A stretch of 64,000 nucleotides of DNA from Vannielia litorea (GTDB lineage: Bacteria; Pseudomonadota; Alphaproteobacteria; Rhodobacterales; Rhodobacteraceae). Where the stretch lies: contig NZ_QTNQ01000007.1 in assembly GCF_018424695.1 (NCBI RefSeq), forward strand, positions 37,736 through 101,735, given 5' to 3'. Made by a program: the position numbers and the translations under genes. Of this stretch, positions 27,618-36,575 are shown one piece after another (position 1 is the stretch's first letter; each line of letters starts with the position of its first letter). Under the pieces are notes generated by a model, which saw nothing but the letters and a program-made list of their open reading frames with translations, was not told the origin of the DNA and did no database searches.

Positions 27618-28774
27618 GTGCCGCGCCTCTTGGCGTGGCCGAAGAGATGCCCGAGGCCGACCGGCTGGGCGACTACCCGCACCCGCGCCATACCGAAACG
27701 CTCTATGGGCAGGAGGAGGCCGAGGCACGCTTTCTTGCGGCCTTCAACTCCGGCCGTCTGCCACATGCCTGGCTCATCACCGGGCCGCGCGGAATCGGGA
27801 AGGCCACGTTGGCGTGGCGCATTGCGCGCTTCCTGATCGCGACGCCCTTGGCGCAAGACGAGGGGCTCTTTGGAGAGCCCGAGATGCCGGAAAGCCTCGA
27901 AATCGACGCGGGGCACCCGGTGGCGCGGCGCATCTCGGCAGGCTCGGAGGGCAACCTGATGCTGCTCCGTCGCAAGTGGATGGAAAAGCCCGCCCCTGCC
28001 CGCTTCAAGACGGTGATCGACGTGGAAAGCGCCCGCGACCTGAAGAAGTTCTTTGCCTATTCCGCCGCCGAAAACGCGCGCCGGGTGGTGCTGATCGACA
28101 GTATCGACGAGATGAACGCTTCTGCGGCAAACGCGGTGCTGAAGGTGCTGGAAGAGCCGCCGGAGAACACGGTGCTGCTTCTCATTTCCCATGCGCCCGC
28201 CGCGCTTTTGCCAACGATCCGCTCCCGTTGCCAGGTGCTGCCCTGTGCGCCACTCTCGGAGGCGGCCCTCACCGCTGCGCTGCGTGAGGCGGGAGCGGAG
28301 CCGCCGGAAGACGCCGGGCAGAGGGCCGCCCTCAGCGCGCTCTCCGAAGGCTCGGTGGCCACCGCGCTTCAGTTGATCGACGACGAGGGCCTTGCGCTTT
28401 ATGCCGCGCTGGTGGCGCTCTTCCGGGATCTGCCACGGCTGGATCGGCCCGCCACCCTTGCCATGGCGGCGAAATGTGGCGGGCGCGATGCGCAGGACCG
28501 ATTTCGCCTCACCACACGGCTGATCGACACCCTGCTTGCCCGCATCGCCCGCACGGGCGCGCTTGGCCCGCCCTCGCCCGAGGCGGCCCCGGGCGAGGCC
28601 GCTCTGCTGGCCCGGCTCGCCCCCGATGCCGCTCGTGCCCGTGCCTGGGCCGAGCTGGCCGCCACCCTGGGTGCCCGCGCCCGCGCCGGGGCGGCAGTCA
28701 ACCTTGACGCTCCCGCCCTCATCACGGATATCTGCCTGAAAATCTCCGAGGCCGCCGCCGAAATGCGCCTCTGA
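27614..28774 (+). CDS. holB: DNA polymerase III subunit delta-prime
   Basis: This 386-residue AAA+ clamp-loader subunit has a P-loop-like ITGPRGIGKATLAW near residues 54-67 and the sensor/SRC region LLISHAPAALLPTIRSRCQ. It helps load the beta clamp on DNA in the replisome. It is coupled to tmk at its start, and TatD follows 12 bases after its stop. Confidence 0.94.
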   Translation: MSAAPLGVAEEMPEADRLGDYPHPRHTETLYGQEEAEARFLAAFNSGRLPHAWLITGPRGIGKATLAWRIARFLIATPLAQDEGLFGEPEMPESLEIDAGHPVARRISAGSEGNLMLLRRKWMEKPAPARFKTVIDVESARDLKKFFAYSAAENARRVVLIDSIDEMNASAANAVLKVLEEPPENTVLLLISHAPAALLPTIRSRCQVLPCAPLSEAALTAALREAGAEPPEDAGQRAALSALSEGSVATALQLIDDEGLALYAALVALFRDLPRLDRPATLAMAAKCGGRDAQDRFRLTTRLIDTLLARIARTGALGPPSPEAAPGEAALLARLAPDAARARAWAELAATLGARARAGAAVNLDAPALITDICLKISEAAAEMRL

Positions 28775-28786
28775 GCTGGAGCCTTC

Positions 28787-29572
28787 ATGCCGCCTGAAAT
28801 CACCGACAGCCACTGCCACCTCGACTTTCCCGACTTCGAGGGAGAACTGCCCGAGATCATCGCCCGCGCGAAAGCCGCAGGCGTGGGGCGGATGGTCACG
28901 ATCTGCACAAAGCGGGCCGGGCTGGCGACGGTGCAGGCGATTTCCGAGGCTTACCCGGAGGTCTTCCACGCCTTCGGCATCCATCCGATGAGCGTGGCCA
29001 GCGAACCGCTCATCACCGTGGACGAGCTGAAAGCCGCAGCGACGCACCCCAAGTGCGTCGGCATCGGCGAGACGGGGCTGGACTATCACTACACCGCCGA
29101 GAGCGCCGAGGCGCAACAAGCCTCGTTGCGCCTGCATATCGAGGCGGCCCGCGACACCGGCCTGCCGCTCATCATCCACGCTCGCGCCGCCGATGACGAC
29201 ATGGCGGCGATCCTGCGGGAAGGCTACGAGTACGGCCCATATTCCTGCGTGATGCATTGCTTCTCCAGCTCCGCCGAGCTGGCCCGCGCCGCGCTGGACC
29301 TCGGGTTCTACCTGTCGATGTCGGGCATCGCCGCCTTTCCCAAGAGCCAGGAGCTACGCGACATCTTCGCCGCCGCCCCGCTGGAGCGGATTCTGGTGGA
29401 GACCGACAGCCCCTACCTTGCCCCCCCGCCCCATCGCGGCAAGCGAAACGAACCGGCCTACACCGCGCATACGGCGAAGGTTGGGGCCGAGGTTTTTGGC
29501 CTCAGCTACGAGGACTTTGCCGCCGCCACCCAAGCTAATTTCGCCCGCCTCTTCACCAAGGCGGTCGCATGA
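28787..29572 (+). CDS. TatD-family metal-dependent DNase/hydrolase
   Basis: This 261-residue TIM-barrel amidohydrolase-like protein has the metal motifs ITDSHCHLDF at the N-terminus, IGETGLDYHY, LIIHARAADDD, VMHCFSSS and the final LVETDSPYLAPPPHRGKRNEP. TatD proteins are exonucleases implicated in DNA repair or turnover. Its stop overlaps the next gene as ATGA. Confidence 0.94.
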   Translation: MPPEITDSHCHLDFPDFEGELPEIIARAKAAGVGRMVTICTKRAGLATVQAISEAYPEVFHAFGIHPMSVASEPLITVDELKAAATHPKCVGIGETGLDYHYTAESAEAQQASLRLHIEAARDTGLPLIIHARAADDDMAAILREGYEYGPYSCVMHCFSSSAELARAALDLGFYLSMSGIAAFPKSQELRDIFAAAPLERILVETDSPYLAPPPHRGKRNEPAYTAHTAKVGAEVFGLSYEDFAAATQANFARLFTKAVA

Positions 29573-30363
29573 GTTACCGCTTTACGATCCTCGGCTGCGG
29601 CTCTTCGGGCGGCGTGCCGCGCCTGCCCGACAACTGGGGCGACTGCGACCCGAAAAACCCGAAGAACCGTCGCAGCCGGTGCTCGATGCTGGTGGAGCGC
29701 GATGGGCCTGAGGGCACGACGCGCGTGCTGATCGACACATCGCCGGATCTGCGAGCACAACTGCTTGCCGCCAAGGTGGGCACGCTCGATGGTGTGGCCT
29801 TTACCCACGCCCATGCCGACCATACCCACGGCCTCGATGATCTGCGGATGGTTGTCTACAATATGCGCGCGCGGGTCAGGGTCTGGGCCGACGGGGCCAC
29901 CACCGATGATCTTATCGCCCGCTTCGGCTATGCCTTCGTGCAGCCGCCCGGCTCGGATTATCCGCCGATCCTTGACCTGCGCGGCATCGATGGCCCCTTC
30001 ACGGTGGAGGGTGCGGGCGGGCCGATAACCTTGACGCCCTTCGAGGTGGAGCACGGGCGGATTGACGCCCTCGGCTTTCGCATTGGCGGGCTGGCCTATC
30101 TGCCTGATGTTTCCGATATCCCCGAGGCCGCCTGGGCCGGGCTGGAGGGCTTGGATGTCTGGGTGCTGGACGCGCTGCGCCGTACGCCCCACCCCTCCCA
30201 TGTGCACCTCGAAAAGGCGCTGGAGTGGATCGCCCGGGCCGCCCCCAACCGCGCCGTGCTGACCAACATGCATATAGATATGGATTACGACGCGGTCGAG
30301 GCAGAGACCCCGGCCCATGTCACCCCCGCGTATGACGGGATGGTCCTGAGCCTGCCGGAATGA
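29569..30363 (+). CDS. MBL-fold metal-dependent hydrolase (PhnP-like)
   Basis: This 264-residue metallo-beta-lactamase-fold protein has CGSSGGVPRLPDNWGDC at the start and the metal motif FTHAHADHTHGLDDLR near residue 80. The following cysteines in DCDPKNPKNRRSRC are typical of the PhnP-related group. PhnP is a cyclic-ribose phosphodiesterase, but this tatD-linked branch has no firm substrate. It is coupled to TatD and to the transporter downstream by ATGA overlaps. Confidence 0.9.
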   Translation: MSYRFTILGCGSSGGVPRLPDNWGDCDPKNPKNRRSRCSMLVERDGPEGTTRVLIDTSPDLRAQLLAAKVGTLDGVAFTHAHADHTHGLDDLRMVVYNMRARVRVWADGATTDDLIARFGYAFVQPPGSDYPPILDLRGIDGPFTVEGAGGPITLTPFEVEHGRIDALGFRIGGLAYLPDVSDIPEAAWAGLEGLDVWVLDALRRTPHPSHVHLEKALEWIARAAPNRAVLTNMHIDMDYDAVEAETPAHVTPAYDGMVLSLPE

Positions 30364-31289
30364 GCGCGCTCACCTCCGTTATCCTCCCGGTCTTCCTCGT
30401 CATCGGCTTTGGCTACTTCGCGGTCTGGAAGCTGAACTTCAAGCCCGAGGCGACCGATCTGCTGATGGGCTTTGCGCAGAATTTCGCGATCCCGCTCCTG
30501 CTCTTCGCCGCCATGACCCGGCTCGATCTGGCGGCGGGCTTCAAGCCTTCGCTGCTTCTGTCCTTTTATGCCGGGGCCTTCGTGAGCTTTGCCGCAGGCA
30601 TCGCGGGCGCGCGGTTTCTCTTCAAACGCGAGTGGGAGGATTCGGTCGTTATCGGCTTCGCCTGCCTCTTTTCCAACTCGCTGCTGCTGGGCCTTCCGAT
30701 CACCGAGCGCGCCTATGGCGAGGATGCGCTTACAGGTAACTACGCCATCATCGCCCTGCACGCGCCGGTGCTGCTGACCAGCGGGATCGTGGTGATGGAA
30801 CTTGCCCGCGCCCGCGGCACGCCGCTTTCGGCCCTGCCCGCCCGGGTGGCGCGCAACGTGTTTCGCAACGGGTTCATCATCGGCATCCTCGCGGGCCTTG
30901 CCGTCAACCTTACCGGTCTGCCGGTACCCGGCGTCATCATGGATGCCGCCGACCTCATCGCCCGCGCCGGGCTGCCCGCTGCGCTCTTTGCGCTCGGCGG
31001 GGTGCTCTACCGCTACCGCCCAGAGGGAGATATCCGCGTGGCGCTGATGGTCTGCCTGCTGGCCCTCGGGCTGCACCCGGCGATCACGTGGAGCCTTGCC
31101 CATCTCACCGGGGTCGACACACCGGGCCTGCGCTCTGCCACCATCACTGCGGCCATGGCACCGGGGGTGAACGCCTATATCTTTGCCAATATGTATGACC
31201 GCGCCAAGCGCGTGGCGGCCACCGCCGTGCTGATCGCGACGGCGCTGACCATGCTCACGGCATGGGGCTGGCTCTGGCTGCTGCCGTAA
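30360..31289 (+). CDS. AEC-family auxin-efflux-carrier-like transporter
   Basis: This 309-residue membrane protein has about ten hydrophobic helices and the AEC pattern: two repeats, with NSLLLGLPITERAYG in the first half and MAPGVNAYIFANMY near the end. AEC members often export or exchange small organic acids such as malate. It is translationally coupled to the MBL hydrolase gene. The substrate is unknown. Confidence 0.9.
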   Translation: MSALTSVILPVFLVIGFGYFAVWKLNFKPEATDLLMGFAQNFAIPLLLFAAMTRLDLAAGFKPSLLLSFYAGAFVSFAAGIAGARFLFKREWEDSVVIGFACLFSNSLLLGLPITERAYGEDALTGNYAIIALHAPVLLTSGIVVMELARARGTPLSALPARVARNVFRNGFIIGILAGLAVNLTGLPVPGVIMDAADLIARAGLPAALFALGGVLYRYRPEGDIRVALMVCLLALGLHPAITWSLAHLTGVDTPGLRSATITAAMAPGVNAYIFANMYDRAKRVAATAVLIATALTMLTAWGWLWLLP

Positions 31290-31300
31290 GAGGCGCTGCT

Positions 31301-31363
31301 ATCCTCGGGCCTGACCCGAGGATCTCCTGGCTGCCGAGAGGTCCCCGGGTCAGGCCCGGGGAC
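31301..31363. repeat. Tandem pair of 23-nt REP-like hairpins
   Basis: Hairpin 1 (31301-31323) is ATCCTCGGG/CCCGAGGAT with loop CCTGA. Hairpin 2 (31341-31363) is GTCCCCGGG/CCCGGGGAC with loop TCAGG, the reverse complement of loop 1. The two are in opposite orientation with a 40-base period. They lie between convergent genes and may act as a bidirectional terminator. Confidence 0.7.
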
Positions 31364-31381
31364 GATGCTTCCTGCGCCCGA

Positions 31382-32236
31382 TCAGCCGGGCGACATACCC
31401 CTGAGCCGCTCGCTCCGCCGCCGCAGGATTTCCACCGTGGTCAACAGTGCGATGGAAATAATCACCAACATTGTCGCCACGGCGAGGATGGTGGGGGAAA
31501 TCTGTTCACGCAGGCCGATGAACATCTGCCACGGCAGCGTCTTTTGGCCCGCCGAGCCCACAAAGAGCACAACGACCACTTCGTCGAAGCTGGTGATGAA
31601 GGCAAACAGCGCGCCAGAGATCACGCCGGGCAGGATCAGCGGCATCTGCACCTTGAAGAAGGTGCGCACCGGGTCAGCGCCCAGCGAGGCCGAGGCCCGG
31701 GTGAGCGAGCGGTCAAAGCCCACCAAGGTGGCCGTCACGGTGATGATAACGAAGGGAATGCCCAGCGCCGCATGAGCCAGCACCACGCCGAAGTAGGTGC
31801 CTTGGAGCCCGATCCGGCTGTAAAAGAAGTACATCCCGGCTGCGGAGATGATGAGCGGCACAATCATCGGTGAGATGAGCACCGCCATGATCGCCCGCCT
31901 GAACGGCACATGTTCGGAGCTGAGGCCGATGGCGGCCAGGGTGCCGAAACTGACCGAGAGCAAGGTGGCGACCGGCGCGATGGACACCGAGTTGCGCAGC
32001 GCCTGCTGCCAGTCGGAGGTGCCGAAGAAGTCACGGTAGTGCTTCAGCGAGTAGCCATCGGGATCGAAGCTCAGCATCTCCGGCGTGAAGGTGAAGAAGT
32101 TCTCCGCATTGAAGCTGAGCGGCATGATCACCACGATCGGCGCGATCAGGAAGAAGAAGATCAGCCCGCAGATCACCCGGAAGGCATAGAACCAGATGCG
32201 CTGGCCGGTGGTGGCATAGGGAGGAAGTGTAACCAT
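31382..32236 (-). CDS. ABC transporter permease (PotC-like)
   Basis: This 284-residue inner-membrane permease has six hydrophobic segments and the EAA-like loop for ATPase contact (TRASASLGADPVRTFFKVQMPLI with conserved Gly). It is the second permease of a spermidine/putrescine-type importer and the last gene of the leftward operon, six bases after the first permease. Confidence 0.93.
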   Translation of the reverse strand: MVTLPPYATTGQRIWFYAFRVICGLIFFFLIAPIVVIMPLSFNAENFFTFTPEMLSFDPDGYSLKHYRDFFGTSDWQQALRNSVSIAPVATLLSVSFGTLAAIGLSSEHVPFRRAIMAVLISPMIVPLIISAAGMYFFYSRIGLQGTYFGVVLAHAALGIPFVIITVTATLVGFDRSLTRASASLGADPVRTFFKVQMPLILPGVISGALFAFITSFDEVVVVLFVGSAGQKTLPWQMFIGLREQISPTILAVATMLVIISIALLTTVEILRRRSERLRGMSPG

Positions 32237-32242
32237 GTTCTC

Positions 32243-33886
32243 TTACCCCAGCTTCACGTTGTCGATGCCGACGATCTTGTCGTAGGCCCAGTAGAGGATG
32301 AGCACCGCTGCCAGCAGGATGGCGCCGAGCGCGGCACCAAGGCCCCAGTTGAGCGACGACGAGATGTGGTAGGCGATCCGGTTGGAGATGAACGTGCCCG
32401 TGGTGCCGCCTACGAGGGCCGGTGTGATGTAGTAGCCGATGGCGAGGATGAAGACGAGGATCGAGCCCGCCCCGATGCCCGGCACTGACTGCGGGAAGTA
32501 CACCCGCCAGAAGGCCGTCCAGTTGGTGGCACCGAGGCTCTTGGCCGCGCGCACGTAGCTGGGCGGGATGGTTTGCATCACCGAGTACATCGGCAGGATC
32601 ATGAACGGCAGCAGGATATGTGTCATCGCGACGATAGTGCCGAACTGGTTGTTGATCATGATGAGCCGGTTCGCATCATCGACGAGGCCGATCCAGACCA
32701 GGACATCGTTGATAACTCCCTGTTGTTGCAGCAGGACTTTCCAGGCCGAGGTTCGCACCAGCAGCGATGTCCAGAATGGCAGCAGCACGAGGATCATCAG
32801 CAGGTTGGAGATGCGCATCGGCAGGTTGGCCAGTAGGAAGGCCACCGGGTAAGCCAGCAAGATGCAGCTGATGGTGATGACGAGGCTCATGAACATCGTG
32901 CGTTTGAACAGAAGGCCATAGATCCGCTGGTCCTCGTCCTGCCGCTCGATGCCCTCGGGCGTCAGTTGCAGATCGACCGAGTTGAGGAAGTAGCCTGAGG
33001 TGAAGCGCGGGCTGTAGGCCTTGATCGTGCCCCAGACCTCGATATCGGCCCAATCGTCGTCGATGTCGATGAAGGCGGCCTTGTAGCTCTGGCTTTCGAA
33101 GCCCCCCACGGCGGCGGCGGCCTCCTGCAAGAGGTCGGCCTCCGGGCCACTGTAGCCCTGAACGCCTGCACCGCCGGAGAGGTCTTCGTAGAGCATCGCA
33201 TAGGCAAGCGGCCAGGGATCCTCTTCGAAGGGGTTGTCCTCGTCCTCGGTCTGCGCGAACTCGGCGAAGGCGGCGTATATCTCGGCGGTGTTGGGGAAGG
33301 CTTCGGCCACGCCATCGCGCAGCGAGAAGGTGGCCTCGGCCCCCTCTTCCGCCTGCGCGTCCAGCCATGCGTCGGAGCCGAAGATGCGAGCCCATGTCTC
33401 GGGCTCTTCCCAAGCTTCATTCAGGTCTTCGAACTGGTCCTGGTAGAATTCGCCGATGTCCTCCACACCACGGCCCGACTTGCGGAACAGCGAGGAGATG
33501 CCGGTTGTTTCGTAGTTGAGGCGCGAGCCGAGGCGGGTGTGTTCCTTGTACTCGGCGGCGATTGTCATGTCGCGGGCCAGCGCGGCATAGACCGGTTCGC
33601 CGGGTGCCTCGCCGCTGGCATATTCCCACTCCTTCAGTGCCACGACCGTGCGCGGCAGGGTATCGGCGACGATCTCGTTCTCGACCGAGCGGAACAGCAT
33701 GTCGGCGATGGGAGCGATGAATGTGACGAGGATGAAGATGAGCAGCGGCGCGATCAGCGCCAGCGCCCGCAGCTTCTGCCGGCGCAGGGCACGAGCGAGA
33801 CTGCGCTTGAGGGGGGTGCCATCGGCGGCCAAGAGGCGGCCCTGGGCATCGGTCTCCTGATGGGTGGCAGCGGTGGCGTCAGACAT
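32243..33886 (-). CDS. ABC transporter permease (PotB-like) with a large periplasmic insertion
   Basis: This 547-residue permease is about 250 residues longer than a typical PotB. The first helix (about residues 35-58) is followed by a hydrophilic acidic insertion (about 60-315). After it come the remaining helices and the EAA loop (YVRAAKSLGATNWTAFWRVYFP). Insertions between the first two helices occur in related Rhodobacterales permeases, but this one is large. The start at 33886 overlaps the stop of the DUF1330 gene by 8 bases; upstream TTG codons are less likely. It pairs with the PotC-like permease. Confidence 0.9.
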   Translation of the reverse strand: MSDATAATHQETDAQGRLLAADGTPLKRSLARALRRQKLRALALIAPLLIFILVTFIAPIADMLFRSVENEIVADTLPRTVVALKEWEYASGEAPGEPVYAALARDMTIAAEYKEHTRLGSRLNYETTGISSLFRKSGRGVEDIGEFYQDQFEDLNEAWEEPETWARIFGSDAWLDAQAEEGAEATFSLRDGVAEAFPNTAEIYAAFAEFAQTEDEDNPFEEDPWPLAYAMLYEDLSGGAGVQGYSGPEADLLQEAAAAVGGFESQSYKAAFIDIDDDWADIEVWGTIKAYSPRFTSGYFLNSVDLQLTPEGIERQDEDQRIYGLLFKRTMFMSLVITISCILLAYPVAFLLANLPMRISNLLMILVLLPFWTSLLVRTSAWKVLLQQQGVINDVLVWIGLVDDANRLIMINNQFGTIVAMTHILLPFMILPMYSVMQTIPPSYVRAAKSLGATNWTAFWRVYFPQSVPGIGAGSILVFILAIGYYITPALVGGTTGTFISNRIAYHISSSLNWGLGAALGAILLAAVLILYWAYDKIVGIDNVKLG

Positions 33887-34181
33887 CCGTGTGACCTTCA
33901 ACAAGAATGATGGTGCTTTCGGCTGTCGCCTTACGGATCAGCGAAATTTCCTGATAGTCGGGGTCTTCATAGGCGGCTTTCGCTGCCTCGAAACTGTCGA
34001 ACTCGAAGACCACGTGGCGCATGCCTTCGGGCACGTCGCCCTCGGGCGCCTCGGACTTGCCGCCACGGACAAGGAAGCGTGCGCCATGTGCCTTGAGGAT
34101 CGGCGTATCGCCGGTGACATAGGCCTTGTAGCCCTCCGGATCGTTCACGACGATATGGCCGATGATATAGCCCTTGGGCAT
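33879..34181 (-). CDS. DUF1330-family small protein
   Basis: This 100-residue ferredoxin-like (dimeric alpha-beta barrel) protein starts MPKGYIIGHIVVNDPEGYKAY and contains HVVFEFDSFEAAKAAYEDP, the typical DUF1330 pattern. The family has no firm biochemical function. It lies between the binding-protein and permease genes of the polyamine-type ABC operon and overlaps the permease start by 8 bases, so it is likely co-expressed with uptake and may act on the imported compound. Confidence 0.9.
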   Translation of the reverse strand: MPKGYIIGHIVVNDPEGYKAYVTGDTPILKAHGARFLVRGGKSEAPEGDVPEGMRHVVFEFDSFEAAKAAYEDPDYQEISLIRKATAESTIILVEGHTDV

Positions 34182-34211
34182 GTCCGTCCCCCGATTTTTT
34201 GTGGGTGGGGC

Positions 34212-34228
34212 GGCCCCATGGAGGGGCC
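34212..34228 (-). terminator. Stem-loop after the ABC binding-protein gene
   Basis: GGCCCC/GGGGCC with loop ATGGA is flanked by GGGT/ACCC outside a 5-base bulge. It lies 45 bases past the binding-protein stop in the operon direction and lacks a T-run, so mRNA stabilisation of the upstream gene is more likely than full termination. Confidence 0.45.
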
Positions 34229-34273
34229 ACCCGATCTTGAGGGGTGAGCCGCCGGCCCACCCGTGCCATTGGC

Positions 34274-35389
34274 TTACTGCGCGAGCCAGGCCTGGAATTT
34301 GGCGTCCAGGTCATCGCGGTAATCAGCCCACCACTCGTAGTTGTAGAGGAAGGTGTTGGTGGCGTTCGCCGGATCGGTCGGCATGTGCGGACCCATATCG
34401 ATGCCCAGCTCGGCATGCTGGCCAACCAGCGGTGCCGAGGACTGACGCGCCGGACCGTAGGAGATGTACTTGGCCTGGTCGGCGAGGCGCTGGGTGTCGG
34501 TGGCGAACTTCACGAAGTCCTTCACGCGGGCCAGGCGATCTTCGGGCAGACCGGCGGGAATGATCCAGCCGTCAAGGTCGAACACCTGGGCGTCCCAGAG
34601 CATGGCAACCGGCTGGTCCTGCTCTTCGATCACTGAGAACAGGCGACCGTTGTAGGTGGAGCCCATCACAACTTCGCCGTCGGCGAGCAGCTGGGGCGTG
34701 TCGGCACCGGCCGACCACCAGATCACGTCATCCTTGATGGTGTCGAGCTTGGCGAAGGCGCGGTCCTGGCCCTCTTCGGTCTCCAGCACGTCGTAGACGT
34801 CTTCCTTGGCGACACCGTCACAGATGAGCGCCCATTCCATGTTGTTGATCGGGCGCTTCTCGAGCGAGCGTTTGCCCGGGTAGGCCTCGGTGTCGAACAC
34901 CGCGCAGACGTCGGTCGGCGGGGTGTCACCCACCATGTCGGTGCGGTAGCCGAAGGTGGTGGAGTAGACGATCTGCGGGATGAAGCAGTCGGAAACGATC
35001 AGGTCACCGAAGTCATCGGAGGCCTTGGTGCCATCAGGCGCATCCGCCAGCAGCTCGTCGGGATCGTATTCCATCGCCAGGCCTTCGTCGCAGAGGCGGA
35101 TGGCGTCCGAGGCCACCACGTCGACGAGATCCCAGGTCACGTTTCCGGCCTCGTTCATGGCGCGCAGCTTGGCCACGGCCTCGTTGGAGCTTTCGTCCCA
35201 AGTGGCCGAAACGCCTTCGTTGGCGGCCAGGTAGGGTTCGACATAGGCCTTCTGCTGCGAGGCCTGATAGGCGCCGCCCCAGCTGACCAGCGTCATGCTG
35301 TCGGCCATGTTGCCATGGGCTTCGGCAAAGGCGAGCCCGGCCGACACGGTCAGCGCGGTGGTCGCCAGAATGGTTTTCTTCATAGTCAT
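34274..35389 (-). CDS. ABC transporter solute-binding protein (PotD/PotF-like)
   Basis: This 371-residue periplasmic binding protein has a clear Sec signal (MKKTILATTALTVSAGLAFA). The mature part has the polyamine-binder pattern: LVSWGGAYQASQQKAY at the start, DLVDVVASDAIRLCDEG, and the late INNMEW and DGWIIPAGLPED segments. AAGGAG precedes the chosen ATG; a second ATG two codons later is possible. It delivers substrate to the PotB/PotC-like permeases. A polyamine or related cation is likely, not proven. Confidence 0.92.
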   Translation of the reverse strand: MTMKKTILATTALTVSAGLAFAEAHGNMADSMTLVSWGGAYQASQQKAYVEPYLAANEGVSATWDESSNEAVAKLRAMNEAGNVTWDLVDVVASDAIRLCDEGLAMEYDPDELLADAPDGTKASDDFGDLIVSDCFIPQIVYSTTFGYRTDMVGDTPPTDVCAVFDTEAYPGKRSLEKRPINNMEWALICDGVAKEDVYDVLETEEGQDRAFAKLDTIKDDVIWWSAGADTPQLLADGEVVMGSTYNGRLFSVIEEQDQPVAMLWDAQVFDLDGWIIPAGLPEDRLARVKDFVKFATDTQRLADQAKYISYGPARQSSAPLVGQHAELGIDMGPHMPTDPANATNTFLYNYEWWADYRDDLDAKFQAWLAQ

Positions 35390-35430
35390 GCGTGTGCACT
35401 CCTTGTTGTCATGCCCGTATTATCTTGTGC

Positions 35431-35460
35431 GTGCCCCGCACCCCGGGCAGGCGGGGGCAC
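35431..35460 (-). terminator. Intercistronic stem-loop between ATPase and binding-protein genes
   Basis: GTGCCCC (35431-35437) pairs with GGGGCAC (35454-35460) over a 16-base loop. It lies between the first and second genes of the operon and may be a processing or stability element. No T-run is seen. Confidence 0.4.
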
Positions 35461-35471
35461 TCGCGGCGCGC

Positions 35472-36575
35472 TCAAGCGTCGAGCGCGCGGCAATCCTCGG
35501 GGAGCCAGCCGATCTTGACGGTCTGGCCCGGTGTCATCCGCGCCACATCGGGCGCGTTGCGGGTTTTCACGATGAAATTCTCGTTGCCCGCCACCTTCAG
35601 CCGGGTGCGGAAGATGTCACCCATGTAGATGAACTCCAGCACTTCCGCGTCGAGCGTGTGGGCGTCGTCTTGGAGCCTGTCGGGGTTGGTTTCCACCCGT
35701 TCGGGGCGGATCGAAACGCGCGTCCGGTCTCCGGCCTTTTCGACGTTCACCGCCTTGGCCTCGATCAGGGCCTCGGAGCCATCGAGCTTGATCGTGGCAA
35801 TGCCGCCGCTCAGCTCCTTCACCACGCCTTCGAGCGTGTTGTTCTCGCCGATGAACTGGGCCACGAAGCTGTTTTGCGGCGCCTCGTAGAGCTCATCGGG
35901 TGGCGCGAGCTGCTGGATGCGGCCATCGTCGAACACCGCCACGCGGTCCGACATGGTGAGCGCTTCGGTCTGATCGTGCGTCACGTAGACGGTGGTAATG
36001 CCCAGATCGTGCGCAAGGCGGGTGATCTCGAACTGCATGTGTTCGCGCAACTGCTTGTCGAGCGCGCCCAGCGGCTCGTCCATCAGCACCAGCTCGGGCT
36101 CGAACACCAGCGCCCGCGCCAGGGCGATCCGCTGTTGCTGGCCGCCCGAAAGCTGGGCCGGACGGCGCCCGCCGAAGGCGCCCATCTGCACCATGTCGAG
36201 CGCGCGCTTCACCTTGCCTTCGCGCTCGCTCGCACCCATGCCGCGCACTTCCAGCGGGAAGGCGAGGTTTTCGGCGACGGTCATATGCGGAAACAGCGCG
36301 TAGTTCTGGAACACCATCCCGATGCCGCGCTTGTGCGGCGGGATGTTGTTGATCGGCTTTCCGTCCAGCTTGATTTCGCCGTGTGTCGCCGTCTCGAAGC
36401 CCGCAAGCATCATCAGGCATGTCGTCTTGCCTGAACCCGACGGGCCGAGCATCGTCAGAAACTCGCCTTTCGGCATCGAGAGGTTGAGATCTTTCACGAC
36501 AAGCGTTTCGCCGTCGTAGCTTTTCTGGACGCGTTCGAACTCTACGAAGGCGTCAGTGGCACCCTGATCCAGCAA
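35472..36575 (-). CDS. ABC transporter ATP-binding protein (PotA-like)
   Basis: This 367-residue ATPase has Walker A GPSGSGKTTCL, signature LSGGQQQRIALARAL, Walker B VLMDEPLGALD and the H-loop VTHDQTEAL. A C-terminal TOBE-type regulatory domain follows (IRPERVETNP). The best start is TTG at 36575, because AGGAG lies 5 bases upstream and no ATG or GTG occurs before the conserved FVEFERVQKSYDG. It leads the leftward importer operon (ATPase, binding protein, DUF1330, two permeases). Confidence 0.93.
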   Translation of the reverse strand: MLDQGATDAFVEFERVQKSYDGETLVVKDLNLSMPKGEFLTMLGPSGSGKTTCLMMLAGFETATHGEIKLDGKPINNIPPHKRGIGMVFQNYALFPHMTVAENLAFPLEVRGMGASEREGKVKRALDMVQMGAFGGRRPAQLSGGQQQRIALARALVFEPELVLMDEPLGALDKQLREHMQFEITRLAHDLGITTVYVTHDQTEALTMSDRVAVFDDGRIQQLAPPDELYEAPQNSFVAQFIGENNTLEGVVKELSGGIATIKLDGSEALIEAKAVNVEKAGDRTRVSIRPERVETNPDRLQDDAHTLDAEVLEFIYMGDIFRTRLKVAGNENFIVKTRNAPDVARMTPGQTVKIGWLPEDCRALDA

